The notes: generated from the sequence alone by a model not told the origin. A stretch of 6,696 nt of DNA from Urinicoccus timonensis (GCF_900232945.1 NZ_OCTU01000001.1:107533-114228); one strand, 5' to 3'; positions 1-6,633 are shown, counted from the first letter of the stretch. A program made the numbers and translations.

Positions 1-1689
1 TTTAACGTATGGAACAATAGGGATTTAAAAGAAATTGCCCTATTAAAAAGCACAGGTATGACTGCAAAACAAGTTAAAAAAATGATAAAAAAGAAAGCCT
101 TTAAGCTATCTGCATTGCCAGTAGCCTTAGGTACACTTCTATCCTGGGTTTTCGCAAACTTATTAATGTATTTAATGTGGCTTAATAACTCAGTATCCTA
201 TAAGAATATGTCTGAGATAATTGGAGAAAGTTTTAAGGCACCAGATTTTCACCTAGTTTATTTAGATCCTACTTCTATTTTAATAATTATTTTATTATCG
301 CTTTTGACAGTATATTTATCTGCGACAATCCCTGCTAGGAAAAGTGCAAAATTAAAGATAATAGAAGGTTTAAATGGGATTACAGAAAAAAATATAAAAT
401 TAGGAAAATCAAAAATAAATGGACCTATAGAAAAGACTTTGGCAAAAGATTATTACAGGTCTTATCGCTCAACCTATCGAATTATTGTAATTTCAATGGC
501 TCTTTCTGCATTTGTACTGACCACAGTCTTAGTTAGCCAATCATATAGAACTTTGAACGAAAAATATAACTCTTATAAAAGTCCTTACAATTTTAATTCA
601 AGTATTTACACTGATAAGAATTTAGATGAAAACTTATTAGCTGATTTAGAAAAAGTTGACGGAATAAAAGAGCTTCACCTATATCAAAGAAATGACACGA
701 AGTTTTACCTTGACGATAATAAAGACTTTATTTCTAAAGACTTAAAAAATTCTCTTGATAGTGGGGAAATAGCAAAAGATAGTCTATATGCAAGTTTATA
801 TGCTTTAACAGATGAAGATTTTGAAAAAATTTTAAAAGAAAATAACATCCCTAATGCATCTTATTTATTACTTAATAAGATAAGAAAAGATAATAAAACT
901 CCGTATGCTTTTAGTGAGTATATAAAAATTTCTGATAAGGATACAGGAAAAGTAACTTTAAAATATAATGCACAGGGCAAACCAATAAATATAAAAATTG
1001 ACGCAAGTATTGATGAAATGCCTTATGACTTAGAAGCTTATAATGACAATCAAATATCTATCTTTACAAGTGAAAGTACCATGAAAAAATTTATTGATGA
1101 ATATGGAATAGATAAATCAGATCCTGTTTACTATTATTTTGTAAAAATAAAGGCTGAAAAAAACAAGAAAAAAGTATTTGAAGATGCCGAAAAAGTAATT
1201 TCAAATTATGTACCAAAGTCTGACCATGGAACAGCTACAGAAATTTTAAGAGAAGCAACAAGTAAAGAGCAAACAAGGAATGAAAGACTTTTAAACCTAG
1301 CTATTCAAATCATTCTAATAACAATCGCTCTTTCCAATGCCTATAATAGCTTTAAGGGAAATCTACGAGCGAGATCAAATGACTTTAAACTTCTATCAAC
1401 TACTGGAATGACAGAAAAACAAGTGGAAAAGATGGTATTTGCTGAAGTAAAAATATTGTTTAAAAATATTTTCTTAGCATATATCTTTATGTTTATTATT
1501 GGAATTGCACTTAGAGCCTATAGGAGTAACTATGAATTAGGCTTTGGAATAAAAGAACTGCTAATAAATATGAACTATACTCCTATATTAATAGTATTTG
1601 TCTTTATAATTGCAGGTGTCTTACTTGCAATAAAAAGCGGTCTTAAAACAATAAATGAAAACTCAGATAATACTTTCAAGAGTATATAA
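1..1689 (+). CDS. FtsX/MacB-type ABC transporter permease, 5'-truncated by the window edge
   Basis: This is the membrane subunit of an ABC transporter with two FtsX-type permease domains; the ATPase partner is not in view. The frame is open from base 1, so the ATG at 58 is internal and 562 codons are visible. Numbered from the Met at 58, hydrophobic segments lie near residues 17-41, 71-93, 141-161, 411-429, 466-486 and 508-526. A polar, probably extracellular domain of about 250 residues fills 162-410. This suits the eight-helix plan with the first two helices cut off. An internal duplication supports the family: a stretch ending LLKSTGMTAKQV just inside the window start recurs as LLSTTGMTEKQV near residue 445. 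These are the cytoplasmic coupling segments typical of FtsX domains. Relatives export or sense peptides, including antimicrobial peptides, but the substrate cannot be read from the sequence. A strong terminator follows, so this gene ends its operon. Confidence 0.9.
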   Translation, partial: FNVWNNRDLKEIALLKSTGMTAKQVKKMIKKKAFKLSALPVALGTLLSWVFANLLMYLMWLNNSVSYKNMSEIIGESFKAPDFHLVYLDPTSILIIILLSLLTVYLSATIPARKSAKLKIIEGLNGITEKNIKLGKSKINGPIEKTLAKDYYRSYRSTYRIIVISMALSAFVLTTVLVSQSYRTLNEKYNSYKSPYNFNSSIYTDKNLDENLLADLEKVDGIKELHLYQRNDTKFYLDDNKDFISKDLKNSLDSGEIAKDSLYASLYALTDEDFEKILKENNIPNASYLLLNKIRKDNKTPYAFSEYIKISDKDTGKVTLKYNAQGKPINIKIDASIDEMPYDLEAYNDNQISIFTSESTMKKFIDEYGIDKSDPVYYYFVKIKAEKNKKKVFEDAEKVISNYVPKSDHGTATEILREATSKEQTRNERLLNLAIQIILITIALSNAYNSFKGNLRARSNDFKLLSTTGMTEKQVEKMVFAEVKILFKNIFLAYIFMFIIGIALRAYRSNYELGFGIKELLINMNYTPILIVFVFIIAGVLLAIKSGLKTINENSDNTFKSI

Positions 1690-1690
1690 G

Positions 1691-1727
1691 AAAAAGGCTG
1701 TGAGTATTAAACTCACAGCCTTTTTTT
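1691..1727 (+). terminator. Intrinsic terminator after the ABC permease gene
   Basis: A perfect 10-bp GC-containing stem (1696-1705 paired with 1711-1720) with loop ATTAA is followed by seven T residues (1721-1727), starting two bases after the permease stop codon. Five A residues precede the stem, so it could also stop leftward transcription weakly. It separates the permease operon from the HTH/PHP-ATPase unit. Confidence 0.95.
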
Positions 1728-1755
1728 GCTAATTTTAACGCGGTAAATCATATAA

Positions 1756-1785
1756 TTGAAAGGAATCTGTGTTATATGCTATAAT
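1756..1785 (+). promoter_or_regulatory. Sigma-A-type promoter with extended -10 for the HTH gene
   Basis: A -35 box TTGAAA (1756-1761) and a perfect -10 box TATAAT (1780-1785) are separated by 18 bp, with an extended -10 TG at 1777-1778. Transcription should start about 1791-1793, some 47 bases before the HTH start codon. No terminator was seen between the HTH gene and the PHP-ATPase gene, so this promoter may serve both. Confidence 0.8.
1772..1784. promoter_or_regulatory. Candidate operator palindrome over the -10 box
   Basis: Perfect 5-bp arms TTATA and TATAA around a TGC centre overlap the -10 element. A Cro/CI-type protein bound here would block RNA polymerase, so this is a plausible autoregulatory site for the HTH protein encoded just downstream. 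AT-rich palindromes of this size arise by chance, and part of the symmetry comes from the TATAAT box itself. Confidence 0.35.
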
Positions 1786-1828
1786 TAGGTAGTTAATCTA
1801 TACATTTAGAAAGGTAAAATATAGAATT

Positions 1829-1832
1829 GGAG
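1829..1832 (+). promoter_or_regulatory. Ribosome binding site that fixes the HTH start
   Basis: GGAG lies six bases upstream of the ATG at 1839. The longer frame would begin with a TTG at 1827, whose only upstream match (AAAGG, ending at 1814) is 12 bases away. The GGAG also lies inside that extension, so the ATG at 1839 is preferred. Confidence 0.8.
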
Positions 1833-1838
1833 AATGAT

Positions 1839-2039
1839 ATGGGATTTTCATATAATAAATTATGGAAGTTATTAATAGATAAAAATATGAAAAAGACAGA
1901 CTTACAATGTGCAATAGCAACAACACCCAAGACAATAGCAAAAATGGGAAGAGACGAAAATGTAAGTTTAGAAACATTAGGAAAGATCTGTGAGTATTTT
2001 CAATGTGATATTGGAGATATTATTGAATATAAAAAATAG
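1839..2039 (+). CDS. Small Cro/CI-type (XRE) helix-turn-helix regulator, 66 aa
   Basis: A short cytoplasmic DNA-binding protein that is nearly all one HTH domain. The N-terminal SYNKLWKLLIDKNMKKTDL, the helix PKTIAKMGRD (residues 30-39, the likely recognition helix), the NVSLETLGKICEYF segment and the C-terminal CDIGDIIE are the usual pattern of the YozG-like/HTH_26 group. Members are commonly encoded next to restriction, modification and other defence genes or on mobile elements. The start was taken at the ATG with a GGAG site rather than the upstream TTG. The gene is co-directional with the PHP-ATPase gene 156 bases downstream and has its own strong promoter with a palindrome over the -10 box. 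It therefore probably represses itself and perhaps its neighbour; this regulatory role is inferred. No separate effector or protease domain is present. Confidence 0.88.
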   Translation: MGFSYNKLWKLLIDKNMKKTDLQCAIATTPKTIAKMGRDENVSLETLGKICEYFQCDIGDIIEYKK

Positions 2040-2061
2040 AGTTGAGGTAAATGGTAAATAA

Positions 2062-2157
2062 GATTCTTACTTATATTTGTTATTTTCATCAACGGTACTT
2101 GGAAATTCAATTGATTTAAAAATGGTTGCAGAAGATCAGAGTGATTATTCTATATAA
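2062..2157 (+). pseudogene. Possible short coding remnant in the HTH-ATPase spacer
   Basis: The frame running from the stop at 2059-2061 to the stop at 2155-2157 reads as a protein-like 31-residue peptide ending DLKMVAEDQSDYSI, with no good start codon or ribosome site. It could be the tail of a decayed gene that once stood between the HTH gene and the ATPase gene, or simple chance in open AT-rich DNA. I do not recognise the sequence. Confidence 0.15.
2126..2156 (+). promoter_or_regulatory. Weak candidate promoter in front of the PHP-ATPase gene
   Basis: TTGCAG (2126-2131) followed after 17-19 bp by TCTATA/TATATA (2149-2156) could give the ATPase gene its own start site about 30 bases before its ATG. 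The match is modest and AT-rich spacers produce such boxes by chance. Readthrough from the promoter at 1756-1785 is an alternative. Confidence 0.25.
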
Positions 2158-2185
2158 GAAATATTGTTAAGCATTAGGGATTATT

Positions 2186-2191
2186 AAGGAG
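2186..2191 (+). promoter_or_regulatory. Ribosome binding site of the PHP-ATPase gene
   Basis: AAGGAG sits four bases before the ATG at 2196, a strong though slightly close Shine-Dalgarno site. It supports this start and indicates efficient, independent translation despite the 156-base gap from the HTH gene. Confidence 0.85.
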
Positions 2192-2195
2192 AAGT

Positions 2196-4712
2196 ATGGC
2201 TGAAGATACAAGAACTTATGGTGAAGTAATAGAAGCATATAAACACATTAAGAGTACTAGGGATAATTTTGGATTTCCTAGAAAGTCAATTTTTCATATT
2301 CATACTCCAGCTTCTCATGATTATAAATTAATGGAGAATTTAGGCACGGATGGATATAAAAAAATAAGTGAAAAGAAATTAGAAGATATAATTTATGAAA
2401 GAAGTATTATACCTCTCATAAATGGAAAAAGAGATGTAAAGTTCGGTAGAGATTTTAATATTTTTGAAAACAAAAAAGAAATATATGCTTTTTTATTGCT
2501 GGCTCATGAATTATTAATAAATCAATATGAGATAGCTGTTGTCACAGATCATAATACATTTGAGGGGATAGACAAATTAAAATTATGTATACATCATCTA
2601 AAAAAGTTAAAAGCTAAATATAATGTTGAAACAATATTATTTCGAGGAATAGAAATATCATGTGCTGACAAGCTTCATGTAGTAGCAATATTAGATGACA
2701 ATAAGAATAATGAAGAGGAAGTAATTAAGTGGTTAGATGAAAAATTGATTTCTGAAAAAGACGGTGTATATGTTACTAGTTTAGAAGTTATGGATTTTTT
2801 TTCGAGTTTAGGAGCGATAACTTATATAGCTCATATATACTCATCTAATATAAATAAAGATAAGTTTTTAAGTGGGGCGTATAAAAAGAAATTATTTTCC
2901 AGTGAAAACACTAGAATTGTTGGTTTAAAAAACAAGAATCAAATCAAAGGTGCAAAAAACTTCATGAAAAATTATAGAGAGGATGTAAATTTTTTAATTG
3001 ACAATGACTCACATTCAATTGATACATTAGACAATAATTTTTTTTGGATTAAGGGAAGTGATATTAACTTTCAAATGTTAAAAGAAGCTTTAATTGATTT
3101 TGATATTTCTGTAAGTTATGAGAACATGAATAAAAATAAAGTTTATATAGAAGGCTTATATGTAATGTTTGAAGAATCTGGTTTTCTATCTAATAAAAAG
3201 AAAGATGGAGATTTTACTGTAAAATTTTCAGATTCTTTAAATTGCTTGATAGGGGGAAGAGGAACTGGCAAGAGTACTGTTCTTGAAACAATTGATTTTG
3301 TAATGACACAAAGTGTTCATGATGAGAATCTTTTAGATTTTATTTGTAAGCATGGGAACGTATATTTATTATTTCAATGTGATAGAGATGAGTATATTGT
3401 TGAGTTTATAAGTCCTTATAAAGAAGATGATGATAATATTTTAAGTCGATTTGAAGAGGAACGACCTTATCAATATGGAAGAAGATATTATTTTAATAGA
3501 GACAGAATTAAAAAATATATGCTTAAAAAGTATTTGAACGTATATAAGATAACTTGTAGTAATGTTGAAGAGATGGATATTAGCAATATCGAAAAAGTAC
3601 GTAATAAAACAAAAGTCCTATCTGAACTTTATGATAATAGGTATTCTGTTAATGATCTTGTTAGATATGCAAGCGGAGATGAAATTAACAGGTTTATTTA
3701 TGATTTGATGTTTAAAAATAAAGAGTTAGAACCATTTGAAAATAAAATAAAAATTAAAGCTAAATCAGGTTTATCTAAATTTCTAAAAGATATAGAAAGT
3801 ATTTTAAAAAATAGAAGAGAAGATGTAAAAAAGGTACTAGATCCTTTTAATGAAACTCAAAAAGGAACATTAAAAATCGATTATATTCAAAATGATTTAG
3901 TGCTTGAGTACCCCATAGAAGAAATTTATAAAAGCAAATTTTTAAGTATTATTAATAGATATAATATTAAGAGAGAAAATTTAGAGGGATTTATATTTTA
4001 TATAATAGATAAAAAAGGATTGATTAATTTTTTGAAATCATCAATAAATAAAGATTCTTCTTGGATAAATCCCAAAGAGTTTTTAGAATTTACAGAAGAA
4101 AGTAGTTTTAAAGTAATAGATTCTAATAAAACCATTATTAATGCTGATATTGCTAAGGCGTTAATATCGGATTTATTAATATATGCAACTGACGATAAAA
4201 ATATAGATACATGGATTGGATATTTTAAAAACTACTTTAGAAAACTTGAAGAATACACTATCCTATTTAATATTAATAGTAGAGAAGACAATAAAAATCT
4301 TCAAGAGATTTATAAAGATATAAAAAACTTATCATTAGGTCAAAAAGTCGTAGCAATGTTAGACTTTATATTAGGATACGGGAAATATAACAATGATTTC
4401 AGACCGATTGTTATTGACCAACCAGAGGATAATTTGGATAGTAGATATATTTATAAAAATCTTGTTCAGCAGCTAAGGAAAACTAAAAATGATAGACAAG
4501 TTATAATTGCAACTCATAGTGCAACAATTGTAACTAATGCAATGTCAGACTGTGTGTTAGTAATGGATTCTGATGGAGTACATGGATGGGTGAAAAATCA
4601 AGGTTATCCTGGTGAAGTAGCTATAAAAAAAGAAATAATAAATCACATGGAAGGAGGAATGGATTCTTTTAGACATAAAATTTTAATTTATAGAGAAGCC
4701 TTGATAAATTAA
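2196..4712 (+). CDS. trlF: TrlF/Ppl-type PHP phosphoesterase-ATPase fusion, probable anti-phage defence protein, 838 aa
   Basis: A two-part cytoplasmic protein. Residues 30-300 form a PHP domain with a full-looking set of metal ligands: H34 and H36 (FHIHTPAS), D118 and H119 (TDHN), E153, H161, H213, and D271 and H273 (NDSH). Such domains hydrolyse phosphoesters, including nucleic acid ends. Residues 315-795 form an SMC/ABC-type ATPase: Walker [10 protein letters not shown] (353-361), signature LSLGQ (712-716), Walker [12 protein letters not shown] (738-748) and an H-loop THS with H774. The roughly 350 residues between Walker A and the signature are charged and show no obvious long coiled coil, so this is not a classical long-armed SMC. 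The architecture matches TrlF-family ATPases and the single-gene Ppl (PHP-like) anti-phage system. Its position beside an HTH regulator and mobilization genes suits defence cargo. The symbol follows the family name. The substrate and trigger are not known from the sequence. The frame is intact. Confidence 0.88.
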   Translation: MAEDTRTYGEVIEAYKHIKSTRDNFGFPRKSIFHIHTPASHDYKLMENLGTDGYKKISEKKLEDIIYERSIIPLINGKRDVKFGRDFNIFENKKEIYAFLLLAHELLINQYEIAVVTDHNTFEGIDKLKLCIHHLKKLKAKYNVETILFRGIEISCADKLHVVAILDDNKNNEEEVIKWLDEKLISEKDGVYVTSLEVMDFFSSLGAITYIAHIYSSNINKDKFLSGAYKKKLFSSENTRIVGLKNKNQIKGAKNFMKNYREDVNFLIDNDSHSIDTLDNNFFWIKGSDINFQMLKEALIDFDISVSYENMNKNKVYIEGLYVMFEESGFLSNKKKDGDFTVKFSDSLNCLIGGRGTGKSTVLETIDFVMTQSVHDENLLDFICKHGNVYLLFQCDRDEYIVEFISPYKEDDDNILSRFEEERPYQYGRRYYFNRDRIKKYMLKKYLNVYKITCSNVEEMDISNIEKVRNKTKVLSELYDNRYSVNDLVRYASGDEINRFIYDLMFKNKELEPFENKIKIKAKSGLSKFLKDIESILKNRREDVKKVLDPFNETQKGTLKIDYIQNDLVLEYPIEEIYKSKFLSIINRYNIKRENLEGFIFYIIDKKGLINFLKSSINKDSSWINPKEFLEFTEESSFKVIDSNKTIINADIAKALISDLLIYATDDKNIDTWIGYFKNYFRKLEEYTILFNINSREDNKNLQEIYKDIKNLSLGQKVVAMLDFILGYGKYNNDFRPIVIDQPEDNLDSRYIYKNLVQQLRKTKNDRQVIIATHSATIVTNAMSDCVLVMDSDGVHGWVKNQGYPGEVAIKKEIINHMEGGMDSFRHKILIYREALIN

Positions 4713-4720
4713 TTATTTTG

Positions 4721-4748
4721 ATATTTACTTGAAAAGGAAGCTAAATAT
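4721..4748. repeat. AT-rich inverted repeat between the convergent genes
   Basis: ATATTTACTT (4721-4730) pairs with the segment 4738-4748 with one bulged C at 4741, around a 7-base loop. It lies between the stop codons of the PHP-ATPase gene and the relaxase gene. It lacks a T-run on either strand, so it is at best a weak bidirectional transcript end or RNA-stabilising hairpin. Confidence 0.35.
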
Positions 4749-4750
4749 CC

Positions 4751-6082
4751 CTACCTCTCTACCTCCTTTCCATAATAATTTTCATAGTTTTTCCTATACT
4801 GAACAAGGTCAGAAAATTGTTCTTTATTCAAAGAATACTCTTGCATAAGGGTGTTCTTTTTTTCTTGCAATTTATCGAGTTTGGTTAATATTTCTTTTGT
4901 ATTAGGGAGTTTATTATAGCTTTCCAAGATTTCTTTAGCAGCTATTTTGTAGACTGAAAGTTCGCTATAATATTCTTCAGCGAATTGTTTATCATCAGGA
5001 TTTTTCTTATGGTATTTATAGATTTCACGATACTTATTTATAGTATTTATATTTTCCATATCTTGTGATAAACTCTTCATTTCAGTTTCAATTTTCTTTA
5101 TTTTATCTAACAAGTCTTGTCTATCATCAGCAGATTTCTTGATCAGGTCATCGAGTTGAGTAATTGAATTTATTCCTTGTTCTCTTAATTTAATTATTGA
5201 ATCAGCCATTGTTTTGATATTATGTTTTCTTGCCCAAACTTCATAACCTTTAGAGGATAAAGCTTTTTTATTAGTAGATATATCAATAACATTTCCTACT
5301 CGCTTTTTAATAGGATTAGCTTTATTTTTAGTTGCTAAATCTATTCTTTCTTTGATTTTTTCTTCGGCATAATCTTCTCCGATAGTCTTTGCCCTTGTGA
5401 ATCTTTGCTTATCTTTATGACGAAAAGCAATGTGTTTACCAAACTTAATTTCATAATCAAGAGATTTCATATTTTCTAAAAATTCTTCCCAAGATTTAGA
5501 TTTATTAATCATTCTATCTATATCAAATTGTAGTTTAGACTTCCAAGAATTTCCTTTCTTGTTTTGATCATATTCGTACCAAGATTTACCAGCAGTTTTA
5601 TATTTTCTTTTGTAAGCTTCATAATATTCATCAATAACTGAAAGCTTATTTTCTTTACATAATTCGTCACTTTGATACCTGATTTTATGGTAAGTTTTTT
5701 TGTTAGACTGGTAGCATTTACCAGTCTTGTAATTAACATTATTAAAAATAATATGGTTATGGATATGCCCTCTATCTATATGAGTTGCAAGCACAAATTC
5801 ATAATCTTCTTTTAAAATTTTCTTACATAATTTCATTCCAATTTCGTGAGCTTTTATAGGATCAACCTCTCCTGGTAGAAAAGATTGGATTAAATGTCTC
5901 GCCAAAACTGTACCTTTAGTATCATTGTCTTCTCGTGTTTTCATAAACTGAATATGGGCAGTAGATGGATGACATTTAAATGAAGATACCAAGACTTTTT
6001 CATCAGTTTTTTCACTCTTGGTTATATAATCTATTGCCAAATTTAGAGTTGATTTTATAGGATGTATTTTTGTAATTGCCAT
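4751..6082 (-). CDS. mobA: MOBP-type relaxase (MobA/VirD2 family), 443 aa
   Basis: The DNA-nicking enzyme of conjugative mobilization. It cleaves one strand at nic in oriT, stays bound to the 5' end through a tyrosine and leads the strand into the recipient. Counting from the ATG at 6082, the N-terminus MAITKIHPIKSTLNLAIDYI carries the probable catalytic Y19. The metal-binding histidine cluster is HIDRGHIHNHIIFN (H101, H106, H108, H110), and the RHLIQSFLPGE segment near 62-72 also fits the family. The relaxase domain covers about the first 240 residues. The rest is lysine-rich and helical, with probable coiled coil near 295-345 and 395-425, and no primase or helicase domain. A GTG at 6091 would add three residues and overlap mobC, but the ATG is preferred because family members begin M-A-x-T-K and GGTGA lies five bases before it. 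It follows mobC after one base, so translation is probably coupled. Tn1549-like and related Firmicute elements carry similar pairs. Confidence 0.92.
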   Translation of the reverse strand: MAITKIHPIKSTLNLAIDYITKSEKTDEKVLVSSFKCHPSTAHIQFMKTREDNDTKGTVLARHLIQSFLPGEVDPIKAHEIGMKLCKKILKEDYEFVLATHIDRGHIHNHIIFNNVNYKTGKCYQSNKKTYHKIRYQSDELCKENKLSVIDEYYEAYKRKYKTAGKSWYEYDQNKKGNSWKSKLQFDIDRMINKSKSWEEFLENMKSLDYEIKFGKHIAFRHKDKQRFTRAKTIGEDYAEEKIKERIDLATKNKANPIKKRVGNVIDISTNKKALSSKGYEVWARKHNIKTMADSIIKLREQGINSITQLDDLIKKSADDRQDLLDKIKKIETEMKSLSQDMENINTINKYREIYKYHKKNPDDKQFAEEYYSELSVYKIAAKEILESYNKLPNTKEILTKLDKLQEKKNTLMQEYSLNKEQFSDLVQYRKNYENYYGKEVER

Positions 6083-6083
6083 A

Positions 6084-6440
6084 CTAGTCACCAGAACTTT
6101 CTTTTGATTTATTAAGAAGTAGGGAATGGATCTGCCATATTTCTTTTGATAATTTTTCTATCTGCTTATTCATAGATTCAATTTCTTTTTTGTAAATAAC
6201 ACCAGTTGTATTAGTAGCTTTTGCAATCTGGTTTATATTATTTGTTGCATTTGAAAGTAACCATTGGAGATCTCTAAATGGTTCTAGGTCTACAATATAA
6301 ATTTCTTTTTCTAATACGCATTTCCTAAGAAAATGGGACATTGTTTTGCAATTAGCAAGTTTCATTTTCTTTTCAAAAACTTCTTTTTCTTCATCTGTTA
6401 AATATATTTTTAGTTGATTATTTCTTTTTCTATTATCCAT
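6084..6440 (-). CDS. mobC: MobC-type relaxosome accessory protein, 118 aa
   Basis: A small DNA-binding partner of the relaxase that helps it recognise and open oriT. Residues 8-44 look like a ribbon-helix-helix fold: strand NQLKIYL, helix TDEEKEVFEKKMKL and helix MSHFLRKCVL. Residues 54-108 match the MobC region, with PFRDLQWLLSNATNNINQIAKATN followed by a heptad-like helix (IESMNKQIEKLSKEI) for oligomerisation. The start at 6440 has AAGGAG seven bases upstream. The frame could be read from a TTG at 6491, but that extension runs through the ribosome site and an inverted repeat, so it is taken as non-coding. The gene ends one base before the mobA start. Its immediate upstream DNA holds the hairpin-rich oriT candidate, where MobC-like proteins of this type bind and often repress their own operon; that role is inferred here. 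Confidence 0.9.
   Translation of the reverse strand: MDNRKRNNQLKIYLTDEEKEVFEKKMKLANCKTMSHFLRKCVLEKEIYIVDLEPFRDLQWLLSNATNNINQIAKATNTTGVIYKKEIESMNKQIEKLSKEIWQIHSLLLNKSKESSGD
6088..6092 (-). promoter_or_regulatory. Shine-Dalgarno site of mobA inside the end of mobC
   Basis: On the minus strand GGTGA lies five bases before the ATG at 6082 and overlaps the last codons of mobC. It matches part of the consensus GGAGGTGATC and favours this start over the GTG at 6091, which would use part of the site itself as codon one. Confidence 0.6.
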
Positions 6441-6447
6441 AGTATAT

Positions 6448-6453
6448 CTCCTT
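6448..6453 (-). promoter_or_regulatory. Ribosome binding site of mobC
   Basis: AAGGAG on the minus strand lies seven bases before the ATG at 6440, an optimal Shine-Dalgarno arrangement. It decides the start over the in-frame ATG at 6458 and TTG at 6491. Confidence 0.9.
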
Positions 6454-6472
6454 ATCATAAAACATTGGGGTC

Positions 6473-6488
6473 TTAGGGTTCTCCCTAA
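6473..6488. repeat. Perfect inverted repeat TTAGGG/CCCTAA, oriT candidate
   Basis: Six-bp perfect arms (6473-6478 and 6483-6488) enclose TTCT, 33 bases before the mobC start. It is one of the few GC-containing patches in the spacer, and the adjacent GGGG run (6467-6470) stands out too. It could be a relaxase or MobC recognition hairpin, or an operator for the mob operon. Confidence 0.6.
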
Positions 6489-6503
6489 CAAGGTAAAATT
6501 GAT

Positions 6504-6536
6504 AAAAAAAGAAGCAGTCCATAAAGGTTCTGCTTC
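6504..6536 (-). terminator. Leftward intrinsic terminator-like hairpin upstream of mobC
   Basis: Read on the minus strand, GAAGCAG (complement of 6530-6536) pairs perfectly with CTGCTTC (complement of 6511-6517). Two further G-C pairs follow past a small internal loop, and then a run of seven T residues (complement of 6504-6510). This is a good intrinsic terminator for transcription coming from the right edge. It would insulate mobC from upstream genes, act as an attenuator in the mobC leader, or end a small RNA. Confidence 0.65.
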
Positions 6537-6546
6537 ATCAATTTTC

Positions 6547-6566
6547 GTAAGTGGGTACTCACTTAC
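6547..6566. repeat. Inverted repeat GTAAGTG/CACTTAC, oriT candidate
   Basis: Seven-bp perfect arms (6547-6553 and 6560-6566) flank a six-base loop GGTACT. The sequence just to the right, TGTGCTTGCT, is the first copy of the direct repeat. A hairpin next to a short conserved word is the usual design of a relaxase recognition site, with nic a few bases from one arm. Confidence 0.6.
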
Positions 6567-6576
6567 TGTGCTTGCT
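6567..6576 (+). repeat. Direct repeat TGTGCTTGCT, copy 1
   Basis: A ten-base word identical to the one at 6681-6690 and touching the inverted repeat 6547-6566. It is GC-richer than its surroundings and could be an iterated binding site for MobC or another relaxosome protein. Confidence 0.5.
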
Positions 6577-6578
6577 CA

Positions 6579-6593
6579 TATACTAATAGTATA
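6579..6593. repeat. 15-bp palindrome TATACTA-A-TAGTATA
   Basis: Perfect seven-bp arms around a single central A. The compact form suits binding of a dimeric protein rather than a hairpin, so it may be a MobC (ribbon-helix-helix) site or a repressor operator in the oriT region. Confidence 0.5.
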
Positions 6594-6618
6594 AGAACAG
6601 CTTTAAGCATAGTTCTTA
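6592..6618. repeat. Inverted repeat TAAGAAC/GTTCTTA with inner GCTT/AAGC stem
   Basis: Seven-bp outer arms (6592-6598 and 6612-6618) enclose a second four-bp stem (6600-6603 with 6605-6608), giving a long imperfect hairpin. Neither strand has a T-run after it, so it is not a terminator. It overlaps the end of the palindrome 6579-6593, and the two structures may be alternatives. Confidence 0.55.
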
Positions 6619-6633
6619 AAAATGAACCTAATC

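Noticed and set aside
1751..1756. Second TATAAT as an additional upstream promoter
   Set aside because: No acceptable -35 box lies 16-19 bp upstream, and it directly abuts the -35 of the better promoter.
1827..1838. TTG start adding four residues to the HTH protein
   Set aside because: The ribosome site GGAG lies within this extension and is well placed for the ATG at 1839; family members begin close to the SYNKLW motif.
2051..2119. 22-codon open frame starting with ATG after the HTH gene
   Set aside because: The upstream GAGG is only about three bases from the ATG, which is too close, and the peptide has no recognisable features.
2173..2181. ATTAGGGAT shared with 6655-6663 as possible attachment-site repeats
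   Set aside because: Nine matching bases in AT-rich DNA over this distance are expected by chance, and no integrase or boundary supports it.
4721..4748. Bidirectional terminator between the convergent genes
   Set aside because: The stem is almost all A-T, has a bulge, and is not followed by a T-run on either strand; kept only as an inverted repeat.
5518..5739. Minus-strand 73-codon open frame inside the relaxase gene
   Set aside because: It lies wholly within mobA in another frame on the same strand, has no ribosome binding site of note and shows no recognisable domain.
6441..6491. N-terminal extension of MobC from a TTG at 6491
   Set aside because: It reads through the AAGGAG site of the ATG at 6440 and through an inverted repeat, and does not resemble a ribbon-helix-helix N-terminus.
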